Numbered from the stretch's first letter, positions 27,459-36,150 are shown. The stretch is 64,000 bases of DNA from an uncultured Eubacteriales bacterium (GCA_900547405.1 URGL01000004.1:17202-81201); one strand, 5' to 3'. Numbers and translations: made by a program. The notes: generated by a model from the letters alone, not told the origin.

Positions 27459-27486
27459 ATTATACCAGATATTTCGAAAATGTCAA
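27459..27486 (-). promoter_or_regulatory. sigma-A promoter of tRNA-Gln
   Basis: On the minus strand TTGACA (27481-27486), 16 nt, then TATAAT (27459-27464); the tRNA begins 21 nt later. Confidence 0.88.
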
Positions 27487-27532
27487 GTATTATTTTCCTT
27501 TTTTTCAATTTTCTTTTTCTGCCGCTTTCAGT

Positions 27533-27571
27533 ATTCCCCAAGGGCCGGGATCTATCCGGCCCTTGGGGAAT
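27533..27571. terminator. hairpin after dapF
   Basis: A perfect 16-bp stem, ATTCCCCAAGGGCCGG with CCGGCCCTTGGGGAAT, loop GATCTAT. It lies 4 nt beyond the dapF stop. The T-run is on the + side (ATTTTT), so on the minus strand it is an A-flanked hairpin without a good U-tract; it may terminate or protect the 3' end. Confidence 0.7.
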
Positions 27572-27574
27572 TTT

Positions 27575-28354
27575 TCAGATGTCCAGCTCCAGAACCTCGG
27601 TGATCTCCGTGGGGCCTTCCAGCAGGAGCTTTTCAACTTCTGTTTCGCCCTCAATGGTGATTTTCAGAGTTCCGCCGGGGACCTGGGCAGTGAGGCGCTT
27701 GCCGGGGAGCAGTCCCTTTTTCCACAGTACGCAGGCGGTGGAGCCGCAGCCGGTGCCGCAGGCCAGGGTGAGATCCTCCACGCCCCGCTCAAAGGTCAGA
27801 ACCTGGGCCTCGCCCTCACCGACCAGATGGCAGTAGTTCACGTTGGCCCCCTTGGGGAAGGCCGGGTCGAAGCGCAGGTTCCGCAGCTCTTCCCGGAAGC
27901 TGTCCCGGTTTTGGAGGATCTCCTCGTCCACCAGACGGACGGCGTGGGGCACACCGGGATTTCCCAGCTCCACATAGGCCACGTCGTCCTTTCGGTTCAG
28001 GTCCAGGACGCTGGGCAGATTCAGGGCCACCCGGTACTGGTTTTCGTCTACCCGCCAGCCCTCTACCGGACCGGCCAGGGTCTTGAAGCGCATTTGCTCC
28101 CCCACAAGCCCCTGGTCATAGGCGAAGCGGCAGATGCACCGGGCACCGTTGCCGCACATCTCGCCTCGGGTGCCGTCGGCATTGTAGAAGATCATCTCAA
28201 AGTCGAAGCCCTCGGCATTGCCTACCGCCAGCAGACCGTCGGCATGGCGCAGGGCGCAGAGCTTTTTGGCCAGGGCAGAAAAATCCAGGTCCAATCCCCG
28301 GCCGTCGAAGACCATGAAGTCGTTGCCGGCCCCGTTCATATAGAAAAATTTCAT
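27575..28354 (-). CDS. dapF: diaminopimelate epimerase
   Basis: Converts LL- to meso-diaminopimelate for lysine and peptidoglycan. The 259-aa protein has both catalytic cysteines in context: CGNGARCICRFA (about 72-83) and ACGTGCGSTACV (about 215-226). The start at 28352-28354 (MKFFYMNGAGNDF) is the family start; the longer frame to 28510 runs into dapB. Four nt separate it from the dapB stop. Confidence 0.95.
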   Translation of the reverse strand: MKFFYMNGAGNDFMVFDGRGLDLDFSALAKKLCALRHADGLLAVGNAEGFDFEMIFYNADGTRGEMCGNGARCICRFAYDQGLVGEQMRFKTLAGPVEGWRVDENQYRVALNLPSVLDLNRKDDVAYVELGNPGVPHAVRLVDEEILQNRDSFREELRNLRFDPAFPKGANVNYCHLVGEGEAQVLTFERGVEDLTLACGTGCGSTACVLWKKGLLPGKRLTAQVPGGTLKITIEGETEVEKLLLEGPTEITEVLELDI

Positions 28355-28358
28355 GGTG

Positions 28359-29078
28359 TCACCCCAGCAAGTTTTCCATGTTGTAGATCCCCGGCTGCTT
28401 CCCCGCCAGGAAGGCGGCGGCCTCCAGGGCCCCGTCGGCAAACATACCCCGATCGAAGGCTTCGTGCCGGAGGACCAGCTGCTGGGTGGGGGTGCAGATG
28501 TGAATTTCATGGATACCTACGATGCCTGCCAGCCGCAGGGAGGAAATGCCGATCTCTTCTTTGGTCCGCTTGCCCTCTCCGGCCCGACCGCAGTGCTCGG
28601 TGGCCTGGGGCCGGACCTGCTGGACAGCCTGGAAGAGCATATGGGCGGTTCCGCTGGGGGCATCCACCTTCCGGTTGTGGTGGATCTCCAGGATCTCAAT
28701 GTCCGCCTCCGGGAAAGCGGCGGCGGCCTGCTTGGCCAGACGGCACAGCACCGCGATCCCTAAGCTCATGTTGCCGGAATAAAACACAGGGATCCTGTCC
28801 CCGGCGGCGTAGATGCGCCGCTTCTCCTCTTCGGTGTGTCCGGTGGTGCCAATGACCACGGCACAGCCGAAGCGTTCGGCGTAGTCCAGGACCTCGGCAA
28901 CGGCGCTGTGGTGGGAAAAATCAATGATCACATCCGCCTGCCGGTCCCCCAGCTCCTGGAAGGTTTTGGAGGCTCCGTTTTCTCCATCGATGCTGACGGC
29001 ACCCACCTGGTTTTCACCCAGACGCTGGGAGATCAGCTTGCCCATGGCACCATTGGCGCCGCAAACAATGGCTCTCAT
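28359..29078 (-). CDS. dapB: 4-hydroxy-tetrahydrodipicolinate reductase
   Basis: The second step of the diaminopimelate branch, NAD(P)H-dependent. The 239-aa protein begins MRAIVCGANGAMGKLI (nucleotide-binding GXXGXXG) and has IGTTGH and HHNRKVDAPSGTA (about 145-157), the substrate-site motif. Its ATG overlaps the dapA stop by 4 nt. The open frame to 29255 overlies dapA and is not used. Confidence 0.95.
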   Translation of the reverse strand: MRAIVCGANGAMGKLISQRLGENQVGAVSIDGENGASKTFQELGDRQADVIIDFSHHSAVAEVLDYAERFGCAVVIGTTGHTEEEKRRIYAAGDRIPVFYSGNMSLGIAVLCRLAKQAAAAFPEADIEILEIHHNRKVDAPSGTAHMLFQAVQQVRPQATEHCGRAGEGKRTKEEIGISSLRLAGIVGIHEIHICTPTQQLVLRHEAFDRGMFADGALEAAAFLAGKQPGIYNMENLLG

Positions 29079-29962
29079 AGGGCTACCCCCTGCTTGCGCA
29101 TTTCTGCCAGAAGCTTTGCCCGGTTGCCCTCCTCCATGGGGGTCAGGGGCAGACGGATAAACTCCTTGCCGTAGCCCATGGCGCTGATGGCAGCCTTGGC
29201 GGGGATGGGGTTCACCTCGCAGAAGAGCAGGTTGATGAGGTCCAGGTACCGGCACTGGAGGGCCGCGGCCTTCCGCAGGTCTCCGGCGAAGAAAGCATCG
29301 GTCATCTCTACGGCACCCTTGGGGATCACGTTGCTGAGCACGCTGATGGTGCCCATACCGCCCATGGCCAGCATAGGTACGGTCAGGCCGTCCTCGCCGG
29401 AGTAGACGTCGATCTTATCCCCGCAGCGGGCGAAGAGCTCCACTACCTGGCTCATGTTGCCGCTGGCCTCCTTAATGGCGGCAACGTTGGGGTGCTCCGC
29501 CAGCTTCTCCACGGTGGCGGGCAGCAGGTTGCAGCCGGTGCGGGAGGGCACATTGTAGAGAATGATGGGCTTGTCCACCTTGTCGGCAATGGCGGTAAAA
29601 TGGGCAATGAGGCCGTTTTGTGTGGCCTTATTATAGTAAGGTGTGACCACCAGCAAAGCGTCGGCTCCGGCCTGGGCGGCGGAGACGGAATAGTCGATGG
29701 CATGGAGGGTGTTGTTGGTGCCGGTACCGGCAATGACAGGCACCCGGCCCGCTACCCGGTCGATGGTGAAGGAGATGACCTTTTTCCGCTCCTCAGGGGT
29801 CAGGGTGGCGCTTTCGCCGGTGGTACCGACGGCCACCAGGGCATTGATGCCGGAGGCCAGCTGGAAGTCGATGAACCGGCCCAGAGCCTCATAGTCCACA
29901 CCCTCCGGGGTCATGGGGGTGACCATAGCAGTGGCCATGCCTTTAAAAATCGTTTTTTTCAT
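29075..29962 (-). CDS. dapA: 4-hydroxy-tetrahydrodipicolinate synthase
   Basis: Condenses pyruvate with aspartate semialdehyde. The 295-aa TIM-barrel protein has the GTTGESATLT motif (about 46-55), the tyrosine of VVTPYYNKATQNG, the YNVPSRTG arginine loop and the Schiff-base lysine in VAAIKEASG (about 163). First gene of the dapA-dapB-dapF operon, preceded by AAGGATG on the minus strand. Confidence 0.95.
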   Translation of the reverse strand: MKKTIFKGMATAMVTPMTPEGVDYEALGRFIDFQLASGINALVAVGTTGESATLTPEERKKVISFTIDRVAGRVPVIAGTGTNNTLHAIDYSVSAAQAGADALLVVTPYYNKATQNGLIAHFTAIADKVDKPIILYNVPSRTGCNLLPATVEKLAEHPNVAAIKEASGNMSQVVELFARCGDKIDVYSGEDGLTVPMLAMGGMGTISVLSNVIPKGAVEMTDAFFAGDLRKAAALQCRYLDLINLLFCEVNPIPAKAAISAMGYGKEFIRLPLTPMEEGNRAKLLAEMRKQGVAL

Positions 29963-29980
29963 AGGGTAACATCCTTTCCG

Positions 29981-30628
29981 TCATTCGGTGAATTGGTTGA
30001 AATAATCGTATAGCGGTATCAGATCCGTCAGCATCTGCTTGACTCTGGTTTCCAGCTGGGGCCCGAATATCTCCGGTCCCACGTCCTCACTCCGGACGCA
30101 GCTGATGTCCCCCTTCCAGGCGAAATAGGGGGCAAGGGCCTGCGTTGGGGCCTCCTTGGGCCGCTTGTAGCATTCCGCCGTTACGGGAATGCCGGTTTTC
30201 CGCTCCGTATCCCGAAGAAGTTTTTGAAAGTCCTGGGGCTTGGCGGCGATCTGCCTGCGGAACCGATCCATGGTGGCTACCTTGGGCTTCCAGACGGTGA
30301 AGCCGTAGCTGATGCCTTCGGGACGGATCTCGAAGAACAGGCAGGGGTTTTCTGCCCACCAGTCCACATCCTGCCGGATGCACAGCCACAGACTCTCCTT
30401 GTAAGGCAGGGGATGGTGGAGCCGGGCATCCCGGTAGATGCGGCTGACCTTCAGGATGCTGCCGGGGCTGTCCAGGAAGGGCTCGAATACTGCCGCGCCC
30501 AGAGCCTTCATGGGCTCGTAAAGGGAATCCACATACTGCTTTTTGTGGGCCAGGAACCAGTCCCGGTTGTTGTTCATGCGAATGCCCCAGAGAAAATCAA
30601 CGGTCTCCGGGGAGAAACCTGTAAACAT
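29981..30628 (-). CDS. DUF2461 domain protein
   Basis: A 215-aa cytosolic protein. FSPETVDFLWGIRMNNNRDWFLAHKKQY at its start, SRIYRDARLHHPLPYKESLW and WAENPCLFFEIRPEGISYGF are the usual landmarks of DUF2461. The start at 30626-30628 follows AAGGAAGG; the frame to 30712 runs into the repeat. No biochemical function is known. It lies 18 nt upstream of dapA and may be cotranscribed with it. Confidence 0.82.
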   Translation of the reverse strand: MFTGFSPETVDFLWGIRMNNNRDWFLAHKKQYVDSLYEPMKALGAAVFEPFLDSPGSILKVSRIYRDARLHHPLPYKESLWLCIRQDVDWWAENPCLFFEIRPEGISYGFTVWKPKVATMDRFRRQIAAKPQDFQKLLRDTERKTGIPVTAECYKRPKEAPTQALAPYFAWKGDISCVRSEDVGPEIFGPQLETRVKQMLTDLIPLYDYFNQFTE

Positions 30629-30647
30629 AAGAAATCCTTCCTTCTTT

Positions 30648-30766
30648 GCCTTCCCCTGGGGGAAGGTGGCCCGCCAGGGCCGGATGAGGGGTGGTAACGG
30701 GTGGGACTCCACACCGCCCCACTCCCGTCAGGGCTTCGCCCTGCCACCCTCTCCCAGGAGAGGGCT
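30648..30766. repeat. 119-bp REP/MITE-like intergenic repeat, copy 2
   Basis: GCCTTCCCCTGGGGGAAGG to CCCTCTCCCAGGAGAGGGCT, the same length and order as the copy at 26554-26672, with differences mainly in the centre. It fills the gap between the metallophosphoesterase and DUF2461 genes almost completely. Confidence 0.8.
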
Positions 30767-30771
30767 ATTGC

Positions 30772-31431
30772 TCAGTCGTACCTGGGAGGTTCCGATATCC
30801 AAATCAGCCTATTTTTCTTCTTCTCCGGTACCGGACGGTCCGGGATGCTGATGACATAGCGCTCGTAAGCGTTGACGATGGTGGTGCCGTTGTAGGTGAT
30901 GACCCGCTGATTGCCGGTGCCATAGTTCATGTGTACATGGCCGTAAAAATGGTAGCCGGGGGTGTATTTGTTGAGAAACTCCCGCAGGGCGGCAAAGCCC
31001 AGGTGGGCCCGGTCCTCGCCGTCTCCCAGTCCCTCCGCCGGGGCATGGGTCACCAGAATGTCCACCCCCCCGGCTTTGTAAAGAGGCCAGAAGAGCTTCC
31101 GGATCCTGCCCCGCATTTCCCGCTCGGTGTACTGGTTGGGGCCATCGTGATACTTCCGGCAGCCCCCCAGACCGGCGATCCGCAGACCGTTGAATTCCAC
31201 CACCTTGCCGTCGATGTTGTCGCAGCCCTCTGGGGGCTCCTGGTCGTAGCGGGTGTCGTGGTTTCCGGGCACGTAAAGCACCGGGCACCGGGCCATGGTC
31301 ACGAGGAAGCTCAGATAGCTGGCCTTTAAATCTCCGCAGGAGATGATCAGTTGATATTCCGCCAGCCGCCCGGGAACGTAATAGTCCCACAGGGCGGGGC
31401 ACTCTTCGTCAGACAGGACCAGGATCTTCAT
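30772..31431 (-). CDS. metallophosphoesterase family protein
   Basis: A 219-aa calcineurin-like phosphoesterase: SCGDLKASYL (second metal motif), VPGNHDTRYD (GNHD motif at about 55-64), LVTHAPAEGLGD and YHFYGHVHMNYG (GHXH). The first motif is LVLSDEECP, with SDEE where DXH is usual, so one metal ligand may be missing or replaced. It overlaps the 3' end of the upstream BMP-type gene by 23 nt, so the two are cotranscribed. Substrate unknown. Confidence 0.82.
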   Translation of the reverse strand: MKILVLSDEECPALWDYYVPGRLAEYQLIISCGDLKASYLSFLVTMARCPVLYVPGNHDTRYDQEPPEGCDNIDGKVVEFNGLRIAGLGGCRKYHDGPNQYTEREMRGRIRKLFWPLYKAGGVDILVTHAPAEGLGDGEDRAHLGFAALREFLNKYTPGYHFYGHVHMNYGTGNQRVITYNGTTIVNAYERYVISIPDRPVPEKKKNRLIWISEPPRYD

Positions 31432-33382
31432 GAGCGGCTTCCTCTTTCCCGCCTGCCGGCTTGTTGGCGTAGATCCCCAGCTCCTCCACCATGGCCCGGG
31501 ACATGGGCAGGATTTCCGAGGGATTGGGAATATCGCCTATCACATTGTCGCACAGCCAGTCCATATGCAGCAGCTGATCCGGGGTGAAGGTGGTGGTGCC
31601 GTCGTTTTTGACGGTGCCGTCCTGGGCGACGATTTTCCTGGCAAAGGGATCCAGCCATTTTCCGGCGATGGAGTCCTGCAAGAATTGGGCCATGGTCCGG
31701 ATGCCTGTGGGCAGCCGGTCCGACAGATTTACGGCGATCACGCCGCTGTCCATGCCCAGCCAGTAGTTCAGTGCTCCGGGGCCGGATTTTTCCCGCTTCC
31801 AGGTGCCGGAAAACATGGAGCTGAGGACGAATTCATAGAATTTGCCCCAGACCCATACGGGAGAGCCCAAAGGGATCAGCTCTCCGCTGTCCTCCATCCG
31901 GTAGGTGCCGTAGCTGCAAAAATCCAGATAGATCTTGTTCTGCCCTGGGGCATCCCGATTGGAGATCACCCGGATGCCGTCGGCGAAGAAGTCCGCCTGG
32001 GGGTTTCCCTCCACGCAGGACCAGCGCAGATGGATCTTGGCCCGGGGGTTGGTAAACTGGGCCCCCAGGGCGAAGGCGTTGATATTGGCCATCTGGCCAT
32101 AGATGGGGTAGGAGGCAATATAGCCGATGCGGTTATTATCTGCCAGAGCACCGGCAATGGCACCTGTGATAAACTTCCCCTCATAGACCCGGCCATAGTA
32201 GGAGCTGACGCTGGAGTAGGGCTGGTCTACGGAGCAGTTGAAAAATTCCACCTTGGGATGCTGTACCGCGGCTTTTAATGTGGCGGCCCGCAGCAGTGGG
32301 GCGGTGGTAAATACCACCTGCGCCCCCTCGCTGACCGCCAGCTCCAGCAGCCGATCGGCTTCTTCCGGCGTGTCGGCGTTGAAGTAGCTCTTGATGGTCA
32401 GCTTATTGCCCAAAACCTGCCGCAGATAGTCTACCCCCTGCTCATGGCCCAGGACCCAGCCGCTGGCAGCGGGGTTCAGCTGGTGGACAAAGGCCACATT
32501 CAGGTACGCCGGAGATATCCAGCCCAGTACGCCTGCTTTTACGGCCGGGTTTGCCGTGGTGCGGACATGGACGCTCTCCTGACTGGCGGAGGTGATCACA
32601 TCCGCCCGGAGGGCCGTCAGGGTCTTCCGAATGCCGGAGACGCCCATTTTCCCCAGGTCCTTGTAGGTATAAAGCTGGAGCCACAGCAGCAGAGCCTCTT
32701 CGGGAAGCACATCCTCAATGGGGGGCAGCTGACTGAAAGCATCCAGGAAATAGGAATAGTAGGCGCTGAAGGTCCGTCTCTCTTCCTCGGTCCAGGGCTC
32801 TGCCGGTTCCTTTCCCACGGCGGTCAGCAGCTTGGCATACTGACCGGGCTTGTGGAACTGAATGGTATAAAGACGGCTGCTTTTGAAAAAGTCCAGGAAT
32901 TCATAGTAGGCAATGATTCTGGGGTCATCGGACCTGGGAGGCACGATCCGCCGGACGGAGGCCGGGATCCGAGGGGAGCCGAAGTAGCGCAGCACGCTGA
33001 CCCGCTTGTTGCCCTCCTGGACGTAGAAATTGCCCAGGTACTCATAGCATTGGATGGCATCCCGGATGCCTACGTCCCCCAGGTGCGCGGCGCACAGGTT
33101 CATCCATTTGCTGGCGAACTCGGACTTGGCATCCAGCAGGGGGAAAAAGCTGGGAGAGAAGGCGGCGATCCGCCCGGCGGATTTGGTGCCCAGGATCCGC
33201 TGGGCCGGGATCTCCAGCACTCCCAGGTCCTGGACGGCGTTTGCGCTGCCGTCAGGCAGAATATCATCCAGCACCGCAGGATTGGTGGGCTTCCCCTGGG
33301 CGGATAATTCCGCTACCTCCCGCTGGCCCTGCTTCAGAGCCCGATTGTATTCTTCCAGTACCGCTTCCCGAGGCATTTCCAT
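31409..33382 (-). CDS. ParB-like / BMP-domain two-domain protein
   Basis: A 657-aa protein without signal peptide or membrane helix. Residues 1-250 contain a ParB/sulfiredoxin-like segment (NFYVQEGNKRVSVLRYFG at about 117-134) in a helical frame. Residues 255-600 match the basic-membrane-protein (BMP) nucleoside-binding family (GWISPAYLNVAFVHQLNPAA, EGAQVVFTTAPLL, YEGKFITGAIAGALADNNRIG). BMP proteins are normally exported lipoproteins feeding ABC nucleoside importers; this one looks cytoplasmic and has no transporter nearby. The ATG follows AGGAGG by 9 nt. Possibly an intracellular ligand sensor; function unknown. Confidence 0.75.
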   Translation of the reverse strand: MEMPREAVLEEYNRALKQGQREVAELSAQGKPTNPAVLDDILPDGSANAVQDLGVLEIPAQRILGTKSAGRIAAFSPSFFPLLDAKSEFASKWMNLCAAHLGDVGIRDAIQCYEYLGNFYVQEGNKRVSVLRYFGSPRIPASVRRIVPPRSDDPRIIAYYEFLDFFKSSRLYTIQFHKPGQYAKLLTAVGKEPAEPWTEEERRTFSAYYSYFLDAFSQLPPIEDVLPEEALLLWLQLYTYKDLGKMGVSGIRKTLTALRADVITSASQESVHVRTTANPAVKAGVLGWISPAYLNVAFVHQLNPAASGWVLGHEQGVDYLRQVLGNKLTIKSYFNADTPEEADRLLELAVSEGAQVVFTTAPLLRAATLKAAVQHPKVEFFNCSVDQPYSSVSSYYGRVYEGKFITGAIAGALADNNRIGYIASYPIYGQMANINAFALGAQFTNPRAKIHLRWSCVEGNPQADFFADGIRVISNRDAPGQNKIYLDFCSYGTYRMEDSGELIPLGSPVWVWGKFYEFVLSSMFSGTWKREKSGPGALNYWLGMDSGVIAVNLSDRLPTGIRTMAQFLQDSIAGKWLDPFARKIVAQDGTVKNDGTTTFTPDQLLHMDWLCDNVIGDIPNPSEILPMSRAMVEELGIYANKPAGGKEEAAHEDPGPV

Positions 33383-33426
33383 AGGTCAGGACCTCCTATT
33401 ACAAGTAAGCCTTTTTAGCTGATGCT

Positions 33427-33455
33427 ATCATACCACGTTTTCGCGGGAAAAGCAA
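33427..33455 (-). promoter_or_regulatory. candidate promoter of the BMP-type gene
   Basis: On the minus strand TTGCTT (33450-33455), 17 nt, TATGAT (33427-33432), with the start codon 45 nt further. The -35 box lies within one arm of the hairpin at 33448-33478. Confidence 0.45.
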
Positions 33456-33478
33456 CCGGGAGCCTGGCGGTTGCTTTT
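33448..33478. other. terminator-like hairpin between divergent genes
   Basis: A perfect 11-bp stem AAAAGCAACCG/CGGTTGCTTTT with a 9-nt loop. It has T-runs on both strands and so resembles a bidirectional terminator, yet it lies between the divergent BMP-type and YdcF genes, where no transcript should end. It could block leakage from either promoter, or act as a leader element for the + gene. Confidence 0.55.
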
Positions 33479-33524
33479 GGGTGGGAAATATGATAGGATA
33501 GGGTATCCAAGCAAGGAGGTTTCT

Positions 33525-34310
33525 ATGTTGAAAGACAAAATACATCCCATTCTCTGGCCGCTGCTGCTGTGCGTTCCCCTGGGAATTTTGGGATTTTGCT
33601 GCAAATATGTTCTGGTGGGCTACAGCTTTTCGGCCCTGGTTTGCCTGTGCCTCATCGGACTTATCCTGTTTTATACGCTGATGCCCTTTCTCACCCTAAG
33701 GTTTCCCAAATTTGGCCGGATCGTCACCCGGGGGGTGACGGTGGTGGTGGTCATCGGCTTTCTGATCTGCGCCGTGACCGAGGGACTCATTTTCCATGCC
33801 AGCCTGGGCTCTGCGGAGGAACCTGTGGACTATGTGGTGGTGCTGGGAGCCAAGGTTCGGTCCTGGGGCCCCTCGATCTCCCTGTGGGACCGGATCTATG
33901 CCGCTGCGGACTACCTGACGGAGCATCCGGATGTGGTGGCTGTGGTCTCCGGCGGCCAGGGAGATGACGAGCCGGAGACGGAAGCGGAATGCATGTACCG
34001 GGAGCTGGTGAACCTGGGGATCCAGCCGGAGCGCATTCTTATGGAGAGCCAGGCCAAATCCACCTGGGAGAATATCCGGTTTTCCCTGGACCTGCTGGAA
34101 CAGGAAACCGGCAGCCGCCCCACCAAGCTGGGAATTCTCTCCAGCGAGTATCACCTGTTCCGAGCCAGCCTGTTTACAAAAAAAGCCGGAGTGGAATTCG
34201 TGGGCATTCCCGCGGAGACCTCCCGCTGGGGCCAGAAGGTCAACCACTTCATGCGGGAGGTTGCCGGAGTCTGGCACTACATTCTGTTAGGAGGAAGCTA
34301 TGATGCTTGA
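33525..34310 (+). CDS. YdcF/SanA family membrane protein
   Basis: A 261-aa protein with three N-terminal hydrophobic segments and a DUF218 domain: VDYVVVLGAKVRSWGPSISL (about 95-114), VVSGGQGDDEPETEAECMYR and ILMESQAKSTWENIRFS. The family (YdcF, SanA, ElyC) is linked to envelope integrity; activity is not defined. The start at 33525 has GGAGG 7 nt upstream; the longer frame from 33471 is in the promoter region. It overlaps the next gene by 11 nt. Confidence 0.83.
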   Translation: MLKDKIHPILWPLLLCVPLGILGFCCKYVLVGYSFSALVCLCLIGLILFYTLMPFLTLRFPKFGRIVTRGVTVVVVIGFLICAVTEGLIFHASLGSAEEPVDYVVVLGAKVRSWGPSISLWDRIYAAADYLTEHPDVVAVVSGGQGDDEPETEAECMYRELVNLGIQPERILMESQAKSTWENIRFSLDLLEQETGSRPTKLGILSSEYHLFRASLFTKKAGVEFVGIPAETSRWGQKVNHFMREVAGVWHYILLGGSYDA

Positions 34311-35346
34311 CAAAAACTACGCCGATTTCGCTTGGGACCAGACAGCCGCCCTGCTGGCGGTGGACTCTCCCTCGGGCTTTACTGCCCGGGCTGCCCAATG
34401 GGTCCAGGGGGCCTTTGAGGCCCTGGGCTGCCCCGCGGTGATCACCCGCAAAGGCGGGGTTCTGGCGGAGCTGGGAGGAGAAGATGCCAATGATGCCCTG
34501 CTGCTGGAGGCCCACACCGATACCCTGGGAGCCATGGTCTGCCAGATCAAGGGCAACGGCCGCCTGAAGCTGACCCCCTTGGGAGGCATGAACGCCAACA
34601 ACGCCGAGGGGGAAAATGTGAAGGTCTACACCCGCTCAGGAAAGGTCTGCGAGGGCACCGCGCAGCTGTGCAACGCCTCCATTCACGTCAACGGCGATTA
34701 CAATGACACCAAGCGGACCTTCGACACCCTGGAGGTGGTGCTGGACGAGAACGTATCCACCGCCAAGGAGACCCAGGACCTGGGCATTTCCGTAGGGGAT
34801 ATGGTCTGCTTCGACCCCCGGACCCGCCGGACGGAGACCGGCTACCTGAAGAGCCGCTTCCTGGACGACAAGCTCTCCGTGGGCATCCTGCTGGGCTTCG
34901 CCAAGTACCTGAAAGACAACCGCCTGACCCCCAGGCGGAAGCTCTACGCCCACATCACCGTCTATGAGGAGGTGGGCCACGGCGGCAGCGCCTCGGTGCC
35001 GGAGGGCGTGACGGAAGCCATCTCTGTGGATATGGGCTGCGTAGGCGAGGGCTTGAGCTGCACCGAGCGCCAGGTCAGCATCTGCGCCAAGGATTCCGGC
35101 GGCCCCTACAGCTACGATGTGGTCTCCGGACTCATCGCCGCCGCCCAAAGAACCGGCGCGGACTACGCTGTGGATGTGTATCCCCACTATGGCTCCGACG
35201 TGGAAGCCACCCTGAGAGCGGGCAACGACATCCGTCACGGCCTCATCGGCTCCGGTGTCTACGCCTCCCACGGCTACGAGCGCAGCCACATTGACGGGGT
35301 ATATCATACGCTGCTGGTCCTGGCAGGGTATACGGAAGTTCTGTAA
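34300..35346 (+). CDS. M42 family metallopeptidase
   Basis: A 348-aa cytosolic aminopeptidase of the M42 (tetrahedral aminopeptidase/FrvX) family. Metal ligands sit in LLEAHTDTLGAMV (about 66-78), RFLDDKLSVGILL (about 187-199), the catalytic glutamates in ITVYEEVGHGGS (about 223-234) and the aspartate in AISVDMGCVG; a final histidine is in GVYASHGYERSH. The double ATG at 34300 and 34303 follows GGAGG. It overlaps the YdcF gene and ends before a strong terminator. Confidence 0.92.
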   Translation: MMLDKNYADFAWDQTAALLAVDSPSGFTARAAQWVQGAFEALGCPAVITRKGGVLAELGGEDANDALLLEAHTDTLGAMVCQIKGNGRLKLTPLGGMNANNAEGENVKVYTRSGKVCEGTAQLCNASIHVNGDYNDTKRTFDTLEVVLDENVSTAKETQDLGISVGDMVCFDPRTRRTETGYLKSRFLDDKLSVGILLGFAKYLKDNRLTPRRKLYAHITVYEEVGHGGSASVPEGVTEAISVDMGCVGEGLSCTERQVSICAKDSGGPYSYDVVSGLIAAAQRTGADYAVDVYPHYGSDVEATLRAGNDIRHGLIGSGVYASHGYERSHIDGVYHTLLVLAGYTEVL

Positions 35347-35355
35347 GAGAAATGG

Positions 35356-35397
35356 AAAAGAGCTAACTGACAGATCAAATCAGTTAGCTCTTTTCTC
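35356..35397 (+). terminator. terminator after the M42 peptidase gene
   Basis: A perfect 15-bp stem, AAAAGAGCTAACTGA with TCAGTTAGCTCTTTT, loop of 9 nt, then CTC. It also faces the end of the minus-strand restriction operon and could act in both directions. Confidence 0.9.
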
Positions 35398-35435
35398 GTA
35401 ACCTTCCACAACAATGATAACTCTCTTAAGGCATC

Positions 35436-36149
35436 TCAAATACCAAGTACAAATTCGTAATCGAGCTGCTTCTTCCGTTCCTGCCAGTCTGGCATGTGGA
35501 TCGTTATGAAATCGTAAAAATCCTTGTTGTGATATGGATACAGAAAATGTGCCAGTTCATGTAAAATTACATACTCCACGCAAGGAACACTTGCTTTATA
35601 CAGATAATAATTCAGATTCACTGCCTGATTCTTTCTGCTGCAGCTACCCCACAACGTACTCATTTTCTTCACACATACAGAGGGCCTTTCAATACCGTGT
35701 TTTTCGATGATCGGGTAGAGCTGATCCACGATATCCTGATAATACCGTTTGGCTGTCTGCTGCCACCAGTTATTAACCTGCTTGTCGATCTGGGACTGTT
35801 CTGTTTCTGTGGTATAGATATGAACTACACTATCTTCACGAAGGATCTGCTTGCGTTTAGCCTCATGCACCTGGATTGTCAGCTGCCTACCCAGAATACG
35901 AGTGGACGCTCCGGAAATAAAGTGTTCCTCTTTTTCAACTGCTTTTGTTTGAACAAAAAGTTCCAATTTTTCTTCAATCCAAGGTGTTTTACTGCGAAGA
36001 TGCTCCTTAATCCAGGACTCTGGTGTCCCGATCGGTGCAGATAGTTTTATTTCCCCAGAGGGAAACACTTTCAGCCGCACCTGCTTCATTTCCTTCAAAG
36101 AAACCGCCACAGGGAGTTCCGTTCCCTTTACTGTTACCGAGTACTCCAT
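35436..36149 (-). CDS. YgjP/SprT-like zinc metalloprotease of a restriction operon
   Basis: A 237-aa protein of the DUF45/M48-like (YgjP) class. The zinc site is YVILHELAHFLYPYHNKDFY (HEXXH at about 196-200 and a downstream histidine), and CSRKNQAVNLNYYLYKASV precedes it. Genes of this class often close type I restriction operons. The start is one base beyond the hsdR stop, so it is translated from the same message. Substrate unknown. AT-richer than the core genes to its left. Confidence 0.85.
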   Translation of the reverse strand: MEYSVTVKGTELPVAVSLKEMKQVRLKVFPSGEIKLSAPIGTPESWIKEHLRSKTPWIEEKLELFVQTKAVEKEEHFISGASTRILGRQLTIQVHEAKRKQILREDSVVHIYTTETEQSQIDKQVNNWWQQTAKRYYQDIVDQLYPIIEKHGIERPSVCVKKMSTLWGSCSRKNQAVNLNYYLYKASVPCVEYVILHELAHFLYPYHNKDFYDFITIHMPDWQERKKQLDYEFVLGI

Positions 36150-36150
36150 A

